Assembly (NCBI GenBank): GCA_027490305.1
Contig: JAIXYI010000057.1
Coordinates: forward strand, 1 to 64,000
Direction: 5' to 3'
Source of the DNA: Flavobacteriaceae bacterium
Lineage (GTDB): Bacteria > Bacteroidota > Bacteroidia > Flavobacteriales > Flavobacteriaceae
DNA length: 64,000 nucleotides
Part shown: positions 27,928 to 36,182 of the stretch, in pieces
How the letters are laid out: each line of letters begins with the position of its first letter
Numbering within the stretch: the first letter of the stretch is position 1
Position numbers and translations under genes: made by a program
Notes under the pieces: model-generated
Database searches by the model: none
What the model was told of the DNA's origin: nothing
The model's input: the letters and a program-made list of their open reading frames with translations, nothing else

Positions 27928-27953
27928 ACTCCCCTTCACGGGGAGTTTTTTTT
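27928..27953 (+). terminator. Rho-independent terminator
   Basis: The stem ACTCCCC/GGGGAGT with a five-base loop (TTCAC) is followed by eight T, 28 bp after the stop of the membrane protein. Confidence 0.85.
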
Positions 27954-28014
27954 GCCTTGCATATACCCGGGGATTCCCCTATTTTTAAAAACCCGAAAAA
28001 AAAATCTTCATTTT

Positions 28015-28030
28015 ACTATGCATGCATAGT
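28015..28030. promoter_or_regulatory. Perfect 16-bp palindrome, probable MarR operator
   Basis: ACTATGCATGCATAGT is a perfect palindrome placed 9 bp before the -7 box TATCTTTG (28040-28047) and 32 bp before the MarR start. MarR dimers bind such palindromes of about 16 bp. Covering the -33 region suggests autorepression, with the fatty-acid genes behind it under the same control. Confidence 0.65.
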
Positions 28031-28039
28031 ATTTTTAAT

Positions 28040-28047
28040 TATCTTTG
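28040..28047 (+). promoter_or_regulatory. -7 element TATCTTTG of the MarR/beta-oxidation operon
   Basis: This is an exact match to TAnnTTTG, 15 bp upstream of the MarR ATG at 28062, with the palindrome at 28015-28030 occupying the -33 side. Confidence 0.65.
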
Positions 28048-28061
28048 AAATCGATTTCGAT

Positions 28062-28502
28062 ATGAGAGAAAAAACGATCGACTACGTTCTTCGCGCCACA
28101 TGGCAGGCAGTATCCCGGATGTATAACGAAGAAGCAACGAAATACGGCGCTTCGATGGCACTTGGGTTTGCGCTGCTGAGTATCGATAAGGAAGACGGCA
28201 CGCCCTCGACCTACCTGGCGCCCCGGATGGGAATGGAAGCCACGAGCCTTACCCGCACGCTGAAGACGATGGAAGAAAAAGGGCTGATAGAACGACGCAA
28301 GAATCCGGATGACGGACGGGGGGTGTTGATCCACCTGACCAAACTGGGAAAAGAGAAGCGGGAGTTATCGAAGTCTACGGTGTTGAAGTTCAACGAAACG
28401 ATTCGGCAACACGTCACCGAAGAGCAACTCAGGCACTTTATGGACGTTGCGAACATCATCAACGAACTGATTGCCGAGAAGCAGATTTTTAACGAAGAGT
28501 AG
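28062..28502 (+). CDS. MarR-family transcriptional regulator
   Basis: The 146-residue protein shows the winged-helix core MGMEATSLTRTLKTMEEKGLIERRKNPDDGRGVLIHLTKLG. I start at the ATG at 28062 (MREKTIDYVLR), since the upstream frame to 27957 runs through promoter and terminator sequence. It lies 72 bp upstream of the beta-oxidation genes, so it probably represses them and responds to an acyl-CoA or fatty acid; that ligand is inferred from context. Confidence 0.9.
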   Translation: MREKTIDYVLRATWQAVSRMYNEEATKYGASMALGFALLSIDKEDGTPSTYLAPRMGMEATSLTRTLKTMEEKGLIERRKNPDDGRGVLIHLTKLGKEKRELSKSTVLKFNETIRQHVTEEQLRHFMDVANIINELIAEKQIFNEE

Positions 28503-28574
28503 TAAATAAATACGGTGTTTTGAAGTTTGACGAGGGGCTTACCTGCCGATGACTCGAAACACAAACCATACAAT

Positions 28575-30965
28575 ATGAAGCGAACGATAAAAAAAGTGGC
28601 CGTCGTAGGGTCGGGCATCATGGGTTCGGGCATCGCCTGCCATTTCGCCAACATCGGTGTAGAGGTATTACTGCTTGACATTGCGCCAAATGCACTCACG
28701 GAAGCCGAATCGAAAAAAGGGCTCACGCCGGAAAGCAAGGTGGTTCGCAACCGCATCGTGAACGAGCATTTCCAGAACGCGCTGAAGTCGAAGCCGTCAC
28801 CGATTTACCATTCGTCTTTCGCCAGTCGCGTGAAGACGGGCAACACCACCGACGACATCGCCAAAATCGCCGACGCCGACTGGATCATTGAAGTAGTCGT
28901 AGAACGGCTTGACATCAAGAAGCTGGTCTTTGAACAAATTGAAAAATACCGCCGCCCGGGTACGTTGGTAACATCCAATACCTCCGGTATCCCGATCCGC
29001 TTCATGAGCGAAGGACGGTCAGAGGACTTCCAAAAACACTTCTGCGGCACGCACTTCTTCAACCCGCCGCGCTACCTGAAACTGTTTGAGATCATTCCGG
29101 GACCAATGACGTCTCCGGACGTATTGGACTTCTTGACGGGATATGGTGAGAAATTCCTCGGAAAGACCTCCGTCGTGGCAAAAGACACCCCGGCGTTCAT
29201 CGGAAACCGCATCGGTATTTATGGCATCCAAAGTCTCTTCCACCTGGTAAAGGAAATGGGATTGACGGTGGAGGAAGTCGACAAACTCACGGGTCCGGTC
29301 ATTGGCCGTCCGAAATCAGCGACCTTCCGTACGGTTGATGTGGTCGGACTCGACACGCTGGTGCACGTTGCCAACGGACTTTACGAAGGAGTGCCGAATG
29401 ACGAGGCACACGACCTGTTCCAACTTCCCGACTTCATCAAAACAATGATGGAAAACAAGTGGTTGGGTAGTAAGACCGGACAAGGTTTCTATAAAAAGGT
29501 CGACAAAGATATTTTGGCGCTGGACCTCGATACCCTTGAGTACCGTCCGCAGAAGAAGGCTTCCTTCCCTACCCTCGAACTGACAAAAACCATTGAAAAA
29601 CCGATCGACCGTTTCAAGGTGTTGGTCGGAGGTACTGATAAAGCAGGCGAATTCTACCGTCGCAATTTTGCCGGGATGTTTGCCTACGTTTCCAACCGTA
29701 TTCCGGAAATCACCGATGATCTTTATAAGATCGACGACGCGATGAAGGCCGGTTTCGGATGGGAAAACGGACCGTTTGAAATCTGGGATGCCATCGGTGT
29801 GCAGAAAGGCATCGAACTTATCAAGGCCGCCAACCTGTCGTATGCCACCTGGGTAGATGACATGATCGCCGCCGGGAACACTTCCTTTTACACTATTAAA
29901 GAGGGCGCGACCTATGCGTACGATATTGCATCGAAGTCGCAGAAGAAACTACCCGGACAAGATGCGTTCATCATCCTCAACAACATCCGCGAAAGCAAAA
30001 AAGTATGGGCCAACCCCGGTGCGGTCATTACCGATTTGGGCGACGGCATCCTGAACCTCGAATTCCGCTCGAAGATGAACACCATCGGCGGAGAGGTGCT
30101 GCAAGGCATCAATAAAGCGATCGACCTGGCGGAGAAAGAATACGCCGGACTGGTGATCGGCAACCAGGGTGCGAACTTCTCTGTTGGCGCGAACATCGGC
30201 ATGATCTTCATGATGGCAGTTGAGCAGGATTATGACGAACTGAATATGGCCATCAAGCTCTTCCAGGATACAATGATGCGGGTGCGCTACTCCTCTATCC
30301 CGGTGGTCGTGGCACCTCACGGTATGACATTGGGAGGCGGATGCGAAATGAGCATGCACGCGGACAAAGTGGTCGCGGCGGCGGAAACCTACATTGGACT
30401 CGTGGAGTTCGGCGTGGGCGTGATTCCGGGTGGTGGCGGATCGAAAGAAATGACGTTGCGCGCCTCGGATACCTTCCGTAAAAACGATGTCGAACTGAAC
30501 GTACTGCAAGAGTACTTCCTTGCCATCGCCATGGCCAAAGTATCGACCTCGGCCTACGAAGCCTTTGATACCGGCGTGTTGCAGAAAGGCAAAGATGTGA
30601 TCGTGGTCAACCGCGACCGTCAGATTGCCGAAGCGAAGAAGCATGCGTTATTGCTCGCAGAAGCCGGTTACACCCAACCGATCCGACGGAACGATGTGAA
30701 AGTATTAGGCAAACAGGCGCTGGGGATGTTCTATGTGGGTACCGACAGTATGGTAGCCGGTAAATACATCTCGGAACACGACCAGAAAATCGCCAATAAA
30801 CTGGCCTATGTGATGGCGGGTGGCGATTTATCGGAAGCGACGCTGGTATCCGAACAATACCTGCTTGACATCGAGCGCGAAGCCTTCCTGTCACTTTGCA
30901 CCGAGCGCAAGACGCTGGAGCGGATACAGTATATGTTGACGAAGGGAAAACCATTACGGAACTAA
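28575..30965 (+). CDS. Bifunctional 3-hydroxyacyl-CoA dehydrogenase / enoyl-CoA hydratase
   Basis: The 796-residue protein starts at MKRTIKKVAVVGSGIMGSG (NAD-binding GxGxxG) and carries the HCDH catalytic CGTHFFNPPRYLKLFEIIPG block and an APFIGNR-like TPAFIGNRIG. A second HCDH C-terminal domain follows. The hydratase (crotonase) part is at the C-terminal side: GNQGANFSVGANIG oxyanion region and EFGVGVIPGGGG. The order is reversed compared with FadB and typical of Bacteroidota. It catalyses the two middle steps of beta-oxidation. The ATG at 28575 is chosen because the longer frame from 28527 lacks family sequence. Confidence 0.92.
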   Translation: MKRTIKKVAVVGSGIMGSGIACHFANIGVEVLLLDIAPNALTEAESKKGLTPESKVVRNRIVNEHFQNALKSKPSPIYHSSFASRVKTGNTTDDIAKIADADWIIEVVVERLDIKKLVFEQIEKYRRPGTLVTSNTSGIPIRFMSEGRSEDFQKHFCGTHFFNPPRYLKLFEIIPGPMTSPDVLDFLTGYGEKFLGKTSVVAKDTPAFIGNRIGIYGIQSLFHLVKEMGLTVEEVDKLTGPVIGRPKSATFRTVDVVGLDTLVHVANGLYEGVPNDEAHDLFQLPDFIKTMMENKWLGSKTGQGFYKKVDKDILALDLDTLEYRPQKKASFPTLELTKTIEKPIDRFKVLVGGTDKAGEFYRRNFAGMFAYVSNRIPEITDDLYKIDDAMKAGFGWENGPFEIWDAIGVQKGIELIKAANLSYATWVDDMIAAGNTSFYTIKEGATYAYDIASKSQKKLPGQDAFIILNNIRESKKVWANPGAVITDLGDGILNLEFRSKMNTIGGEVLQGINKAIDLAEKEYAGLVIGNQGANFSVGANIGMIFMMAVEQDYDELNMAIKLFQDTMMRVRYSSIPVVVAPHGMTLGGGCEMSMHADKVVAAAETYIGLVEFGVGVIPGGGGSKEMTLRASDTFRKNDVELNVLQEYFLAIAMAKVSTSAYEAFDTGVLQKGKDVIVVNRDRQIAEAKKHALLLAEAGYTQPIRRNDVKVLGKQALGMFYVGTDSMVAGKYISEHDQKIANKLAYVMAGGDLSEATLVSEQYLLDIEREAFLSLCTERKTLERIQYMLTKGKPLRN

Positions 30966-31049
30966 CTATAAATCTTGATAGCCGGATGCCAGATGCATCG
31001 CGACTTTTAATCGCACGCCCCGCATCCCGACTACTACATCCAAATTAGC

Positions 31050-32231
31050 ATGAAAACAGCCTATATAGTAAAAGCCTACCGCACCGCCGTTGGAAAAGCG
31101 CCACGCGGGCTCTTCCGCTTCAAGCGTCCGGATGAACTGGCTGCGGAAACCATCCAGTTTATGATGGAACAAGTGCCCCAACTCGATAAAAAGCGTATCG
31201 ACGACGTGATGGTCGGAAATGCGATGCCGGAAGCGGAGCAAGGACTGAACGTTGCCCGGTTGATTTCCCTGATGGGACTTAAAGTGGACGACGTGCCGGG
31301 CGTGACCGTGAACCGGTATTGTGCCTCCGGACTTGAAACGATTGCGATGGCTACGGCCAAGATCCAGTCGGGCATGGCAGAGTGCATCATTGCGGGTGGC
31401 GCGGAAAGCATGAGCTACATCCCGATGGGTGGCTACAAACCCACTCCGGATTATCAGGTGGCGAAAGAAGGGCACGAAGACTACTACTGGGGTATGGGAT
31501 TGACGGCGGAAGCGGTCGCCAAACAATACCAGGTGTCGCGTGACGACCAGGATGCATTTGCCTTTCAATCGCACCAAAAAGCACTGAAAGCACAGGCAGA
31601 AGGCCGTTTCGATGCCCAGATCGTACCGATTACGGTTGAGGAAACCTACATCGACGAAAAAGGGAAGAAAGCTACCCGTTCGTATACCGTTACGAAAGAC
31701 GAAGGTCCGCGTGCCGATACCTCACAGGAAGCGCTCGGAAGACTGAAACCCGTTTTTGCGGCGGATGGCAGTGTGACCGCTGGAAACTCATCGCAAATGA
31801 GCGACGGCGCTGCGTTTGTGTTGGTGATGAGCGAAAACATGATGAAAGAACTCGGACTGGAGCCGATTGCCCGATTGGTGAGCTATGCAGCAGCCGGTGT
31901 CGAGCCCCGTATCATGGGAATCGGCCCTGTGAAAGCGGTGCCAAAAGCCCTTGCGCAGGCCGGAATGGCGTTGCAGGACATCCAGCTTTTTGAATTGAAC
32001 GAAGCGTTTGCCTCGCAGTCATTGGCGGTCGTGCGCGAGTTGAGCATCGACCCATCGATCGTGAACGTAAACGGTGGTGCTATCGCAATGGGACACCCGC
32101 TGGGATGCACGGGTGCCAAGTTATCGGTACAACTGTTCGACGAAATGAAACGCCGCGGCGACAAATACGGTATCGTGACAATGTGCGTGGGAACCGGACA
32201 GGGAGCGGCGGGAGTGTATGAAGTATATTGA
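31050..32231 (+). CDS. Acetyl-CoA C-acyltransferase (thiolase)
   Basis: The 393-residue thiolase has the nucleophilic Cys91 in VNRYCASGLE, the NEAFA motif, the catalytic His in GGAIAMGHPLGCTGAK and the second Cys in CVGTGQGAAG. It cleaves 3-ketoacyl-CoA in the last step of beta-oxidation. It follows the bifunctional enzyme by 84 bp and precedes an acyl-CoA dehydrogenase, completing the cycle. A short heptamer array begins a few bases past its stop. Confidence 0.94.
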   Translation: MKTAYIVKAYRTAVGKAPRGLFRFKRPDELAAETIQFMMEQVPQLDKKRIDDVMVGNAMPEAEQGLNVARLISLMGLKVDDVPGVTVNRYCASGLETIAMATAKIQSGMAECIIAGGAESMSYIPMGGYKPTPDYQVAKEGHEDYYWGMGLTAEAVAKQYQVSRDDQDAFAFQSHQKALKAQAEGRFDAQIVPITVEETYIDEKGKKATRSYTVTKDEGPRADTSQEALGRLKPVFAADGSVTAGNSSQMSDGAAFVLVMSENMMKELGLEPIARLVSYAAAGVEPRIMGIGPVKAVPKALAQAGMALQDIQLFELNEAFASQSLAVVRELSIDPSIVNVNGGAIAMGHPLGCTGAKLSVQLFDEMKRRGDKYGIVTMCVGTGQGAAGVYEVY

Positions 32232-32233
32232 GT

Positions 32234-32268
32234 GGATAGAGGTTGTTGGTCATTGGTTGTTGGACATG
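32234..32268. repeat. Short heptanucleotide array after the thiolase stop
   Basis: Blocks GGATAGA, GGTTGTT, GGTCATT, GGTTGTT, GGACATG follow each other exactly in 7-nt register, two bases after the TGA. The sequence differs from the TGAGTTT family but has the same period. The rest of the 167-bp spacer shows nothing else. Confidence 0.55.
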
Positions 32269-32398
32269 GGCGGGTATCGAAGGATGGCACCGTAATGTGA
32301 AATAAATAGCACGGTTAGGAACGAAGGAAGAGACGCTACAGGCGAACAAACAAAACTCATCCTCCTTTAATTTTAGTTAAATCAAAACATAACGATAT

Positions 32399-34201
32399 AT
32401 GGAATCCGTAGAAAAAGACGTAACAAGAGGAGGCCAATTCCTGGTAAAGGAAACACCCTGCGAGGCGGTATTCACACCTGAAGATTTCTCAGAAGAGCAA
32501 ATCATGATGCGGGATTCCGTAAAGGAGTTCTCAGACAAGGAACTTTGGGCGCACAAAGACCGCTTTGAGAAGAAAGACTATGCCTATACGGAAGAAACCA
32601 TGCGTAAAGCCGGTGAAATGGGCTTCCTGGGCGTGTCGGTTCCGGAAGCGTACGGCGGTCTCGGGATGGGCTTCGTCGATACCGTATTGGTGTGCGACTA
32701 CATTTCGGGAGCGACTGGGTCTTTTTCTACGGCTTTTGGTGCCCACACGGGTATTGGCACGATGCCGATACTGTTATATGGAACCGAAGAACAGAAACAG
32801 AAATACGTACCGAAACTGGCGTCAGGCGAATGGTTCGGTGCCTATTGCCTCACGGAACCGGGAGCCGGGTCTGATGCGAATTCGGGCAAAACCAAAGCGG
32901 TGTTGTCGGCTGACGGTTCGCACTACCTCATCACCGGCCAGAAGATGTGGATATCCAATGCCGGATTCTGCAGCCTTTTCATTGTCTTTGCGCGCATCGG
33001 AGACGATAAGAACATTACCGGCTTTATTGTGGAGAACGATCCGGCCAATGGCATCACCTTGGGCGAGGAAGAACACAAACTGGGCATTCGCGCTTCTTCG
33101 ACACGGCAGGTCTTTTTCAACGAAACAAAAGTGCCCGTGGAAAACATGCTTTCCGAGCGCGGAAACGGATTCAAAATCGCAATGAACGCCCTGAACGTAG
33201 GCCGTATCAAACTCGCCGCTGCCTGCCTTGACGCGCAACGCCGGGTTACTACCGGATCCGTGCAGTATGCCAACGAGCGCGTACAATTTAACACGCCTAT
33301 TGCCCACTTTGGTGCCATCCGCTCGAAACTGGCCCAAATGGCCACCGCCTGTTATGCGGGTGAAAGCGCTGTTTACCGTGCGGCGAAGGACATCGAAAAC
33401 CGTATACAGGCTCGTGAAGCGGCGGGTTCAAGCCACCAGGAAGCCGAATTAAAGGGTGTGGAGGAATACGCTATCGAATGCTCTATCCTGAAAGTGGCGG
33501 TATCGGAAGACATCCAGCATTGTTCAGACGAGGGCATCCAGATTTTCGGAGGGATGGGCTTTTCGGAAGATACCCCGATGGAAAGCGCCTGGCGTGATGC
33601 CCGTATCGCCCGTATTTACGAAGGAACGAATGAAATCAATCGGATGCTGTCGGTGGGCATGCTCATCAAAAAAGCAATGAAAGGCCATGTTGACCTACTC
33701 AATCCTGCTATGAAAGTGGCGGAGGAATTGATGGGCATTCCGGACTTCAATATCCCTGATTATACCGAGTTATTCGCGGAAGAGAAGGAAATGCTGGTGA
33801 AATTGAAAAAAGCCTTCCTGATGGTAGCGGGTTCCGCGGTACAGAAATTCGGACCCGACCTCGACTCGCACCAGGAACTGCTTATGGCAGCCGCGGATAT
33901 GCTTATCGAGATCTATATGGCCGAATCGACGCTATTGCGTACCGAGAAATTAGCCAAAAAGAACGGCGCCGAGAATGTGAAAGAACAAATCGCCATGGCA
34001 CAGCTTTATCTGTATCAGGCCGTCGACACGGTTTCGTCTAAAGGCAAGGAGGGCATTGTGTCGTTTGCGGAAGGAGACGAACAACGTATGATGCTCATGG
34101 GATTGCGTCGTTTTACCAAATATACCAATATGCCGAATGTAGGTGCCCTGCGCGAAACAATCGCGGCGAAGGTCATCGCGGCAAACACGTATTGCTTTTA
34201 A
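32399..34201 (+). CDS. Acyl-CoA dehydrogenase
   Basis: The 600-residue flavoprotein has an N-terminal helical domain (FSEEQIMMRDSVKEF), the signature YCLTEPGAGSDANSGKT, the WISNAGF FAD region and the catalytic Glu segment in DARIARIYEGTNEINRMLSV. An extra C-terminal domain of about 170 residues marks it as the long type common in Bacteroidota. It performs the first oxidation of beta-oxidation and passes electrons to ETF, which is not in the window. Confidence 0.93.
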   Translation: MESVEKDVTRGGQFLVKETPCEAVFTPEDFSEEQIMMRDSVKEFSDKELWAHKDRFEKKDYAYTEETMRKAGEMGFLGVSVPEAYGGLGMGFVDTVLVCDYISGATGSFSTAFGAHTGIGTMPILLYGTEEQKQKYVPKLASGEWFGAYCLTEPGAGSDANSGKTKAVLSADGSHYLITGQKMWISNAGFCSLFIVFARIGDDKNITGFIVENDPANGITLGEEEHKLGIRASSTRQVFFNETKVPVENMLSERGNGFKIAMNALNVGRIKLAAACLDAQRRVTTGSVQYANERVQFNTPIAHFGAIRSKLAQMATACYAGESAVYRAAKDIENRIQAREAAGSSHQEAELKGVEEYAIECSILKVAVSEDIQHCSDEGIQIFGGMGFSEDTPMESAWRDARIARIYEGTNEINRMLSVGMLIKKAMKGHVDLLNPAMKVAEELMGIPDFNIPDYTELFAEEKEMLVKLKKAFLMVAGSAVQKFGPDLDSHQELLMAAADMLIEIYMAESTLLRTEKLAKKNGAENVKEQIAMAQLYLYQAVDTVSSKGKEGIVSFAEGDEQRMMLMGLRRFTKYTNMPNVGALRETIAAKVIAANTYCF

Positions 34202-34224
34202 TAGATAGTTATTTTTGAAAGGAG

Positions 34225-34250
34225 AAGCCGCGATTCCGTCGCGGCTTTTC
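34225..34250. terminator. Bidirectional terminator between convergent genes
   Basis: The stem AAGCCGCGA/TCGCGGCTT (9 bp, five-base loop) is followed by T residues and touches the stop codon of the minus-strand META gene, so it can end transcripts from both sides. Confidence 0.8.
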
Positions 34251-34684
34251 TATTTTCGGTGAAAACGAAGGACGACTTCTGCACCGGATTTTAGCTCTAG
34301 TTTTCCGTCGGTTATCACATAGGAATCCACGCGTCCCAACGTCCCGGTGAAGGCTTGTCCCCCACCTCCTTCGCAGAACATCTTCGTGCTTATCATCGAA
34401 GCTGGGTCGATCTGGAAGCGATTTCCCTGAGATTGGAACGTTCCGGAATACCGGTTACAGCCATCCTGTCCGGAGATGGTGTTCTTCCCTACTTCTGTTC
34501 GCATTTCCGGTATTTGTTTGGAATACAACGCCTCTAACGATGGGGCTGAGACAATGTATTCGAGTTCCCAATTGCCCTCAAGCAACGATGTACCATCCGC
34601 CGTGTTATGGGCGGTGACGTCTTTGACACCGTTACACGATGTCATCAGAGACATCAGAAAAAAAAGACCTACGAGCTGTTTCAT
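34250..34684 (-). CDS. META/HslJ-domain lipoprotein
   Basis: The 144-residue protein has a lipobox signal (LMTSC, Cys17) and a META domain: LLEGNWELEYI, the conserved GQDGCNRYSGTF turn and a final strand VVLRFHRK. HslJ-like proteins are linked to heat or antibiotic resistance and bind the envelope; the precise activity is not established. It stands alone, convergent with the beta-oxidation operon. Confidence 0.85.
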   Translation of the reverse strand: MKQLVGLFFLMSLMTSCNGVKDVTAHNTADGTSLLEGNWELEYIVSAPSLEALYSKQIPEMRTEVGKNTISGQDGCNRYSGTFQSQGNRFQIDPASMISTKMFCEGGGGQAFTGTLGRVDSYVITDGKLELKSGAEVVLRFHRK

Positions 34685-34732
34685 GGTGGGTTGCTTTGCT
34701 TTAACTAGTATCTACACACAAGAAGGAGCAGG

Positions 34733-34864
34733 GTACAAAATATGCGGTTTTTCCGTAATGTCATGTCGCCGCAATTTTGTAAGGGATGCATCCGCCCCTT
34801 CCCTGAAGGTAAAATACAAATTTCCGGCGACACCGTTTTACGGGAAAACACCCGTAATTGTTAA
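34733..34864. repeat. Dyad-symmetric intergenic repeat, copy A
   Basis: This 132-bp block in the 318-bp spacer between divergent genes has complementary ends (ACAAAATATGCGGTTTTTCC against TTACGGGAAAACACCCGTAA). A central AAGGGATGCATCCGCCCCTT contains the perfect palindrome GGATGCATCC. It aligns along its whole length with copy B at 46427-46559. The frame that crosses it gives no recognisable protein. Confidence 0.7.
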
Positions 34865-35002
34865 ATCTGCCAATGTCATCTGGCGAAAGAACTATCCTCT
34901 AAATAAACGATTTCAATCCTGCATCGTGCCACAACGGCTCCAACATTTATTTGTGATTTCCTGAGGCGTTTCCTACTTTCGTGTCGCCTAACAAAAGAAA
35001 GC

Positions 35003-35527
35003 ATGAAGTTACTAGGAATCGGCTCCCGCATTCAACACCCTGAGTATGGTAAAGGGGTGATCACCAATGTATCCACAAAAGAATATTGGGTTACTTTCAT
35101 CGAGAACGGTCTTGAAACGATTCCGCTCGATGACGAATTCGAAACCATTGAAGCGGCCGAAAATGAGGTCGACACCATCAGCCTCTACGATGTCGAACGG
35201 ACCCTGAAAGACGTATTACGGCGCTGGTCAGGCGTGACCGAACTCGTGCCGATGGACGACAAATGGAAAGGCGGCATGATGACGCTCAAACCGGGGCGCG
35301 CCGGACTCACCTCTAAAGACGTTCCTATCGACACATTTTTTCATAAAATTGTCATGACGCGTGATCGCCTGCGCGTGATGGAGCAAAAAATAAACGCGAG
35401 CAATCTCGACGCACAGGACAAAGTGGAATTGCAGCAATATATCACCAAAATCTACGGAACGCTCACCACGTTCAACGTACTGTTCAAATCGCAAAACGAC
35501 TATTTCGTCGGTGAAAAAACCAAATAA
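35003..35527 (+). CDS. Conserved protein with Tudor/CarD-like N-terminus, unknown function
   Basis: The 174-residue protein begins MKLLGIGSRIQHPEYGKGVI, resembling the small beta-barrel (G-x-x-V-x-H-P-x-F/Y-G-x-G) seen at the end of UvrD/PcrA helicases and in CarD-type proteins. A helical C-terminal half with ELVPMDDKWKGGMMTLKP follows. This suggests a nucleic-acid or polymerase contact, but the family is unnamed to me. It stands alone before a terminator. Confidence 0.8.
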   Translation: MKLLGIGSRIQHPEYGKGVITNVSTKEYWVTFIENGLETIPLDDEFETIEAAENEVDTISLYDVERTLKDVLRRWSGVTELVPMDDKWKGGMMTLKPGRAGLTSKDVPIDTFFHKIVMTRDRLRVMEQKINASNLDAQDKVELQQYITKIYGTLTTFNVLFKSQNDYFVGEKTK

Positions 35528-35530
35528 GTA

Positions 35531-35552
35531 AGGCCTCCTAATGGAGGCTTTA
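35531..35552 (+). terminator. Terminator hairpin
   Basis: GCCTCC (35533-35538) and GGAGGC (35543-35548) form a six-bp stem with a TAAT loop, followed by a T-rich stretch, directly after the stop at 35527. Confidence 0.65.
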
Positions 35553-35602
35553 TCATTTCCGGATTTAACGAAAAATTGTACCTCTTCCGGTGCTGTCTTT
35601 CG

Positions 35603-35610
35603 TAAATTTG
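35603..35610 (+). promoter_or_regulatory. -7 element TAAATTTG of sodC
   Basis: TAAATTTG matches the TAnnTTTG consensus 15 bp upstream of the sodC ATG. A TTG at 35576-35578 could be the -33 element, though the gap of 24 bp is slightly long. Confidence 0.5.
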
Positions 35611-35625
35611 ATAAAAACACACACC

Positions 35626-36153
35626 ATGAAGAAAGTACTTTTCATAACGGTTGTAGCCATCGCCATCATCGTGGCCTGTAAATCAACCTCCTCCTCCACT
35701 CCTTCCAACTCCGTAACGATCACCCTTGAACCGAAAAGCGGAAGCACGACACACGGTACGGCCACTTTTACTGAAAAAGGCGGTAAAGTGACCATGGAAG
35801 CAAAATTGTCAGGATTGAAACCGGGCGTACACGCCATCCACATCCATGAAAAAGCGGATTGTTCGGCTGCCGATGGTAGCTCCGCTGGTGGACACTGGAA
35901 TCCTACGTTCAAAAAACACGGGAAATGGGGTGATGCTGAGTATCACCGTGGGGATATCGGGAACTTTACTGCGGATGTCGACGGAAACGCTACCGTGATC
36001 TTTACGACGGATGAGTGGTGCATCGACTGCGCAGATAAAACAAAAGATATATTGGGTAAGGGATTGATCGTGCACGCCAACCCCGACGACTACACTTCGC
36101 AACCGGCGGGCAATGCTGGGGCACGGGTCGCCTGCACCGGAATCATCAAATAA
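35626..36153 (+). CDS. sodC: Cu/Zn superoxide dismutase, lipoprotein
   Basis: The 175-residue protein (start at the ATG at 35626) has a lipobox (IIVAC, Cys18) and the SodC copper/zinc ligands: HAIHIHEKADC, GGHWNP, AEYHRGDIGN and LIVHANPDDY, with the conserved disulfide Cys in ADC and RVACTGIIK. It removes superoxide outside the cytoplasm. A TAnnTTTG promoter precedes it and a terminator follows 5 bp after the stop. Confidence 0.94.
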   Translation: MKKVLFITVVAIAIIVACKSTSSSTPSNSVTITLEPKSGSTTHGTATFTEKGGKVTMEAKLSGLKPGVHAIHIHEKADCSAADGSSAGGHWNPTFKKHGKWGDAEYHRGDIGNFTADVDGNATVIFTTDEWCIDCADKTKDILGKGLIVHANPDDYTSQPAGNAGARVACTGIIK

Positions 36154-36157
36154 AACG

Positions 36158-36182
36158 AACCTGTCAGTTGACAGGTTTTTTT
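36158..36182. terminator. Bidirectional terminator between sodC and the hybrid kinase
   Basis: AACCTGTC/GACAGGTT (8-bp stem, AGTT loop) is followed by a T-run on the plus strand and overlaps the stop codon of the minus-strand kinase at 36164. Confidence 0.85.

Noticed and set aside
34476..34964. Plus-strand frame overlapping the META gene start and dyad repeat copy A
   Set aside because: It is antisense to a well-supported lipoprotein gene and otherwise translates the repeat.
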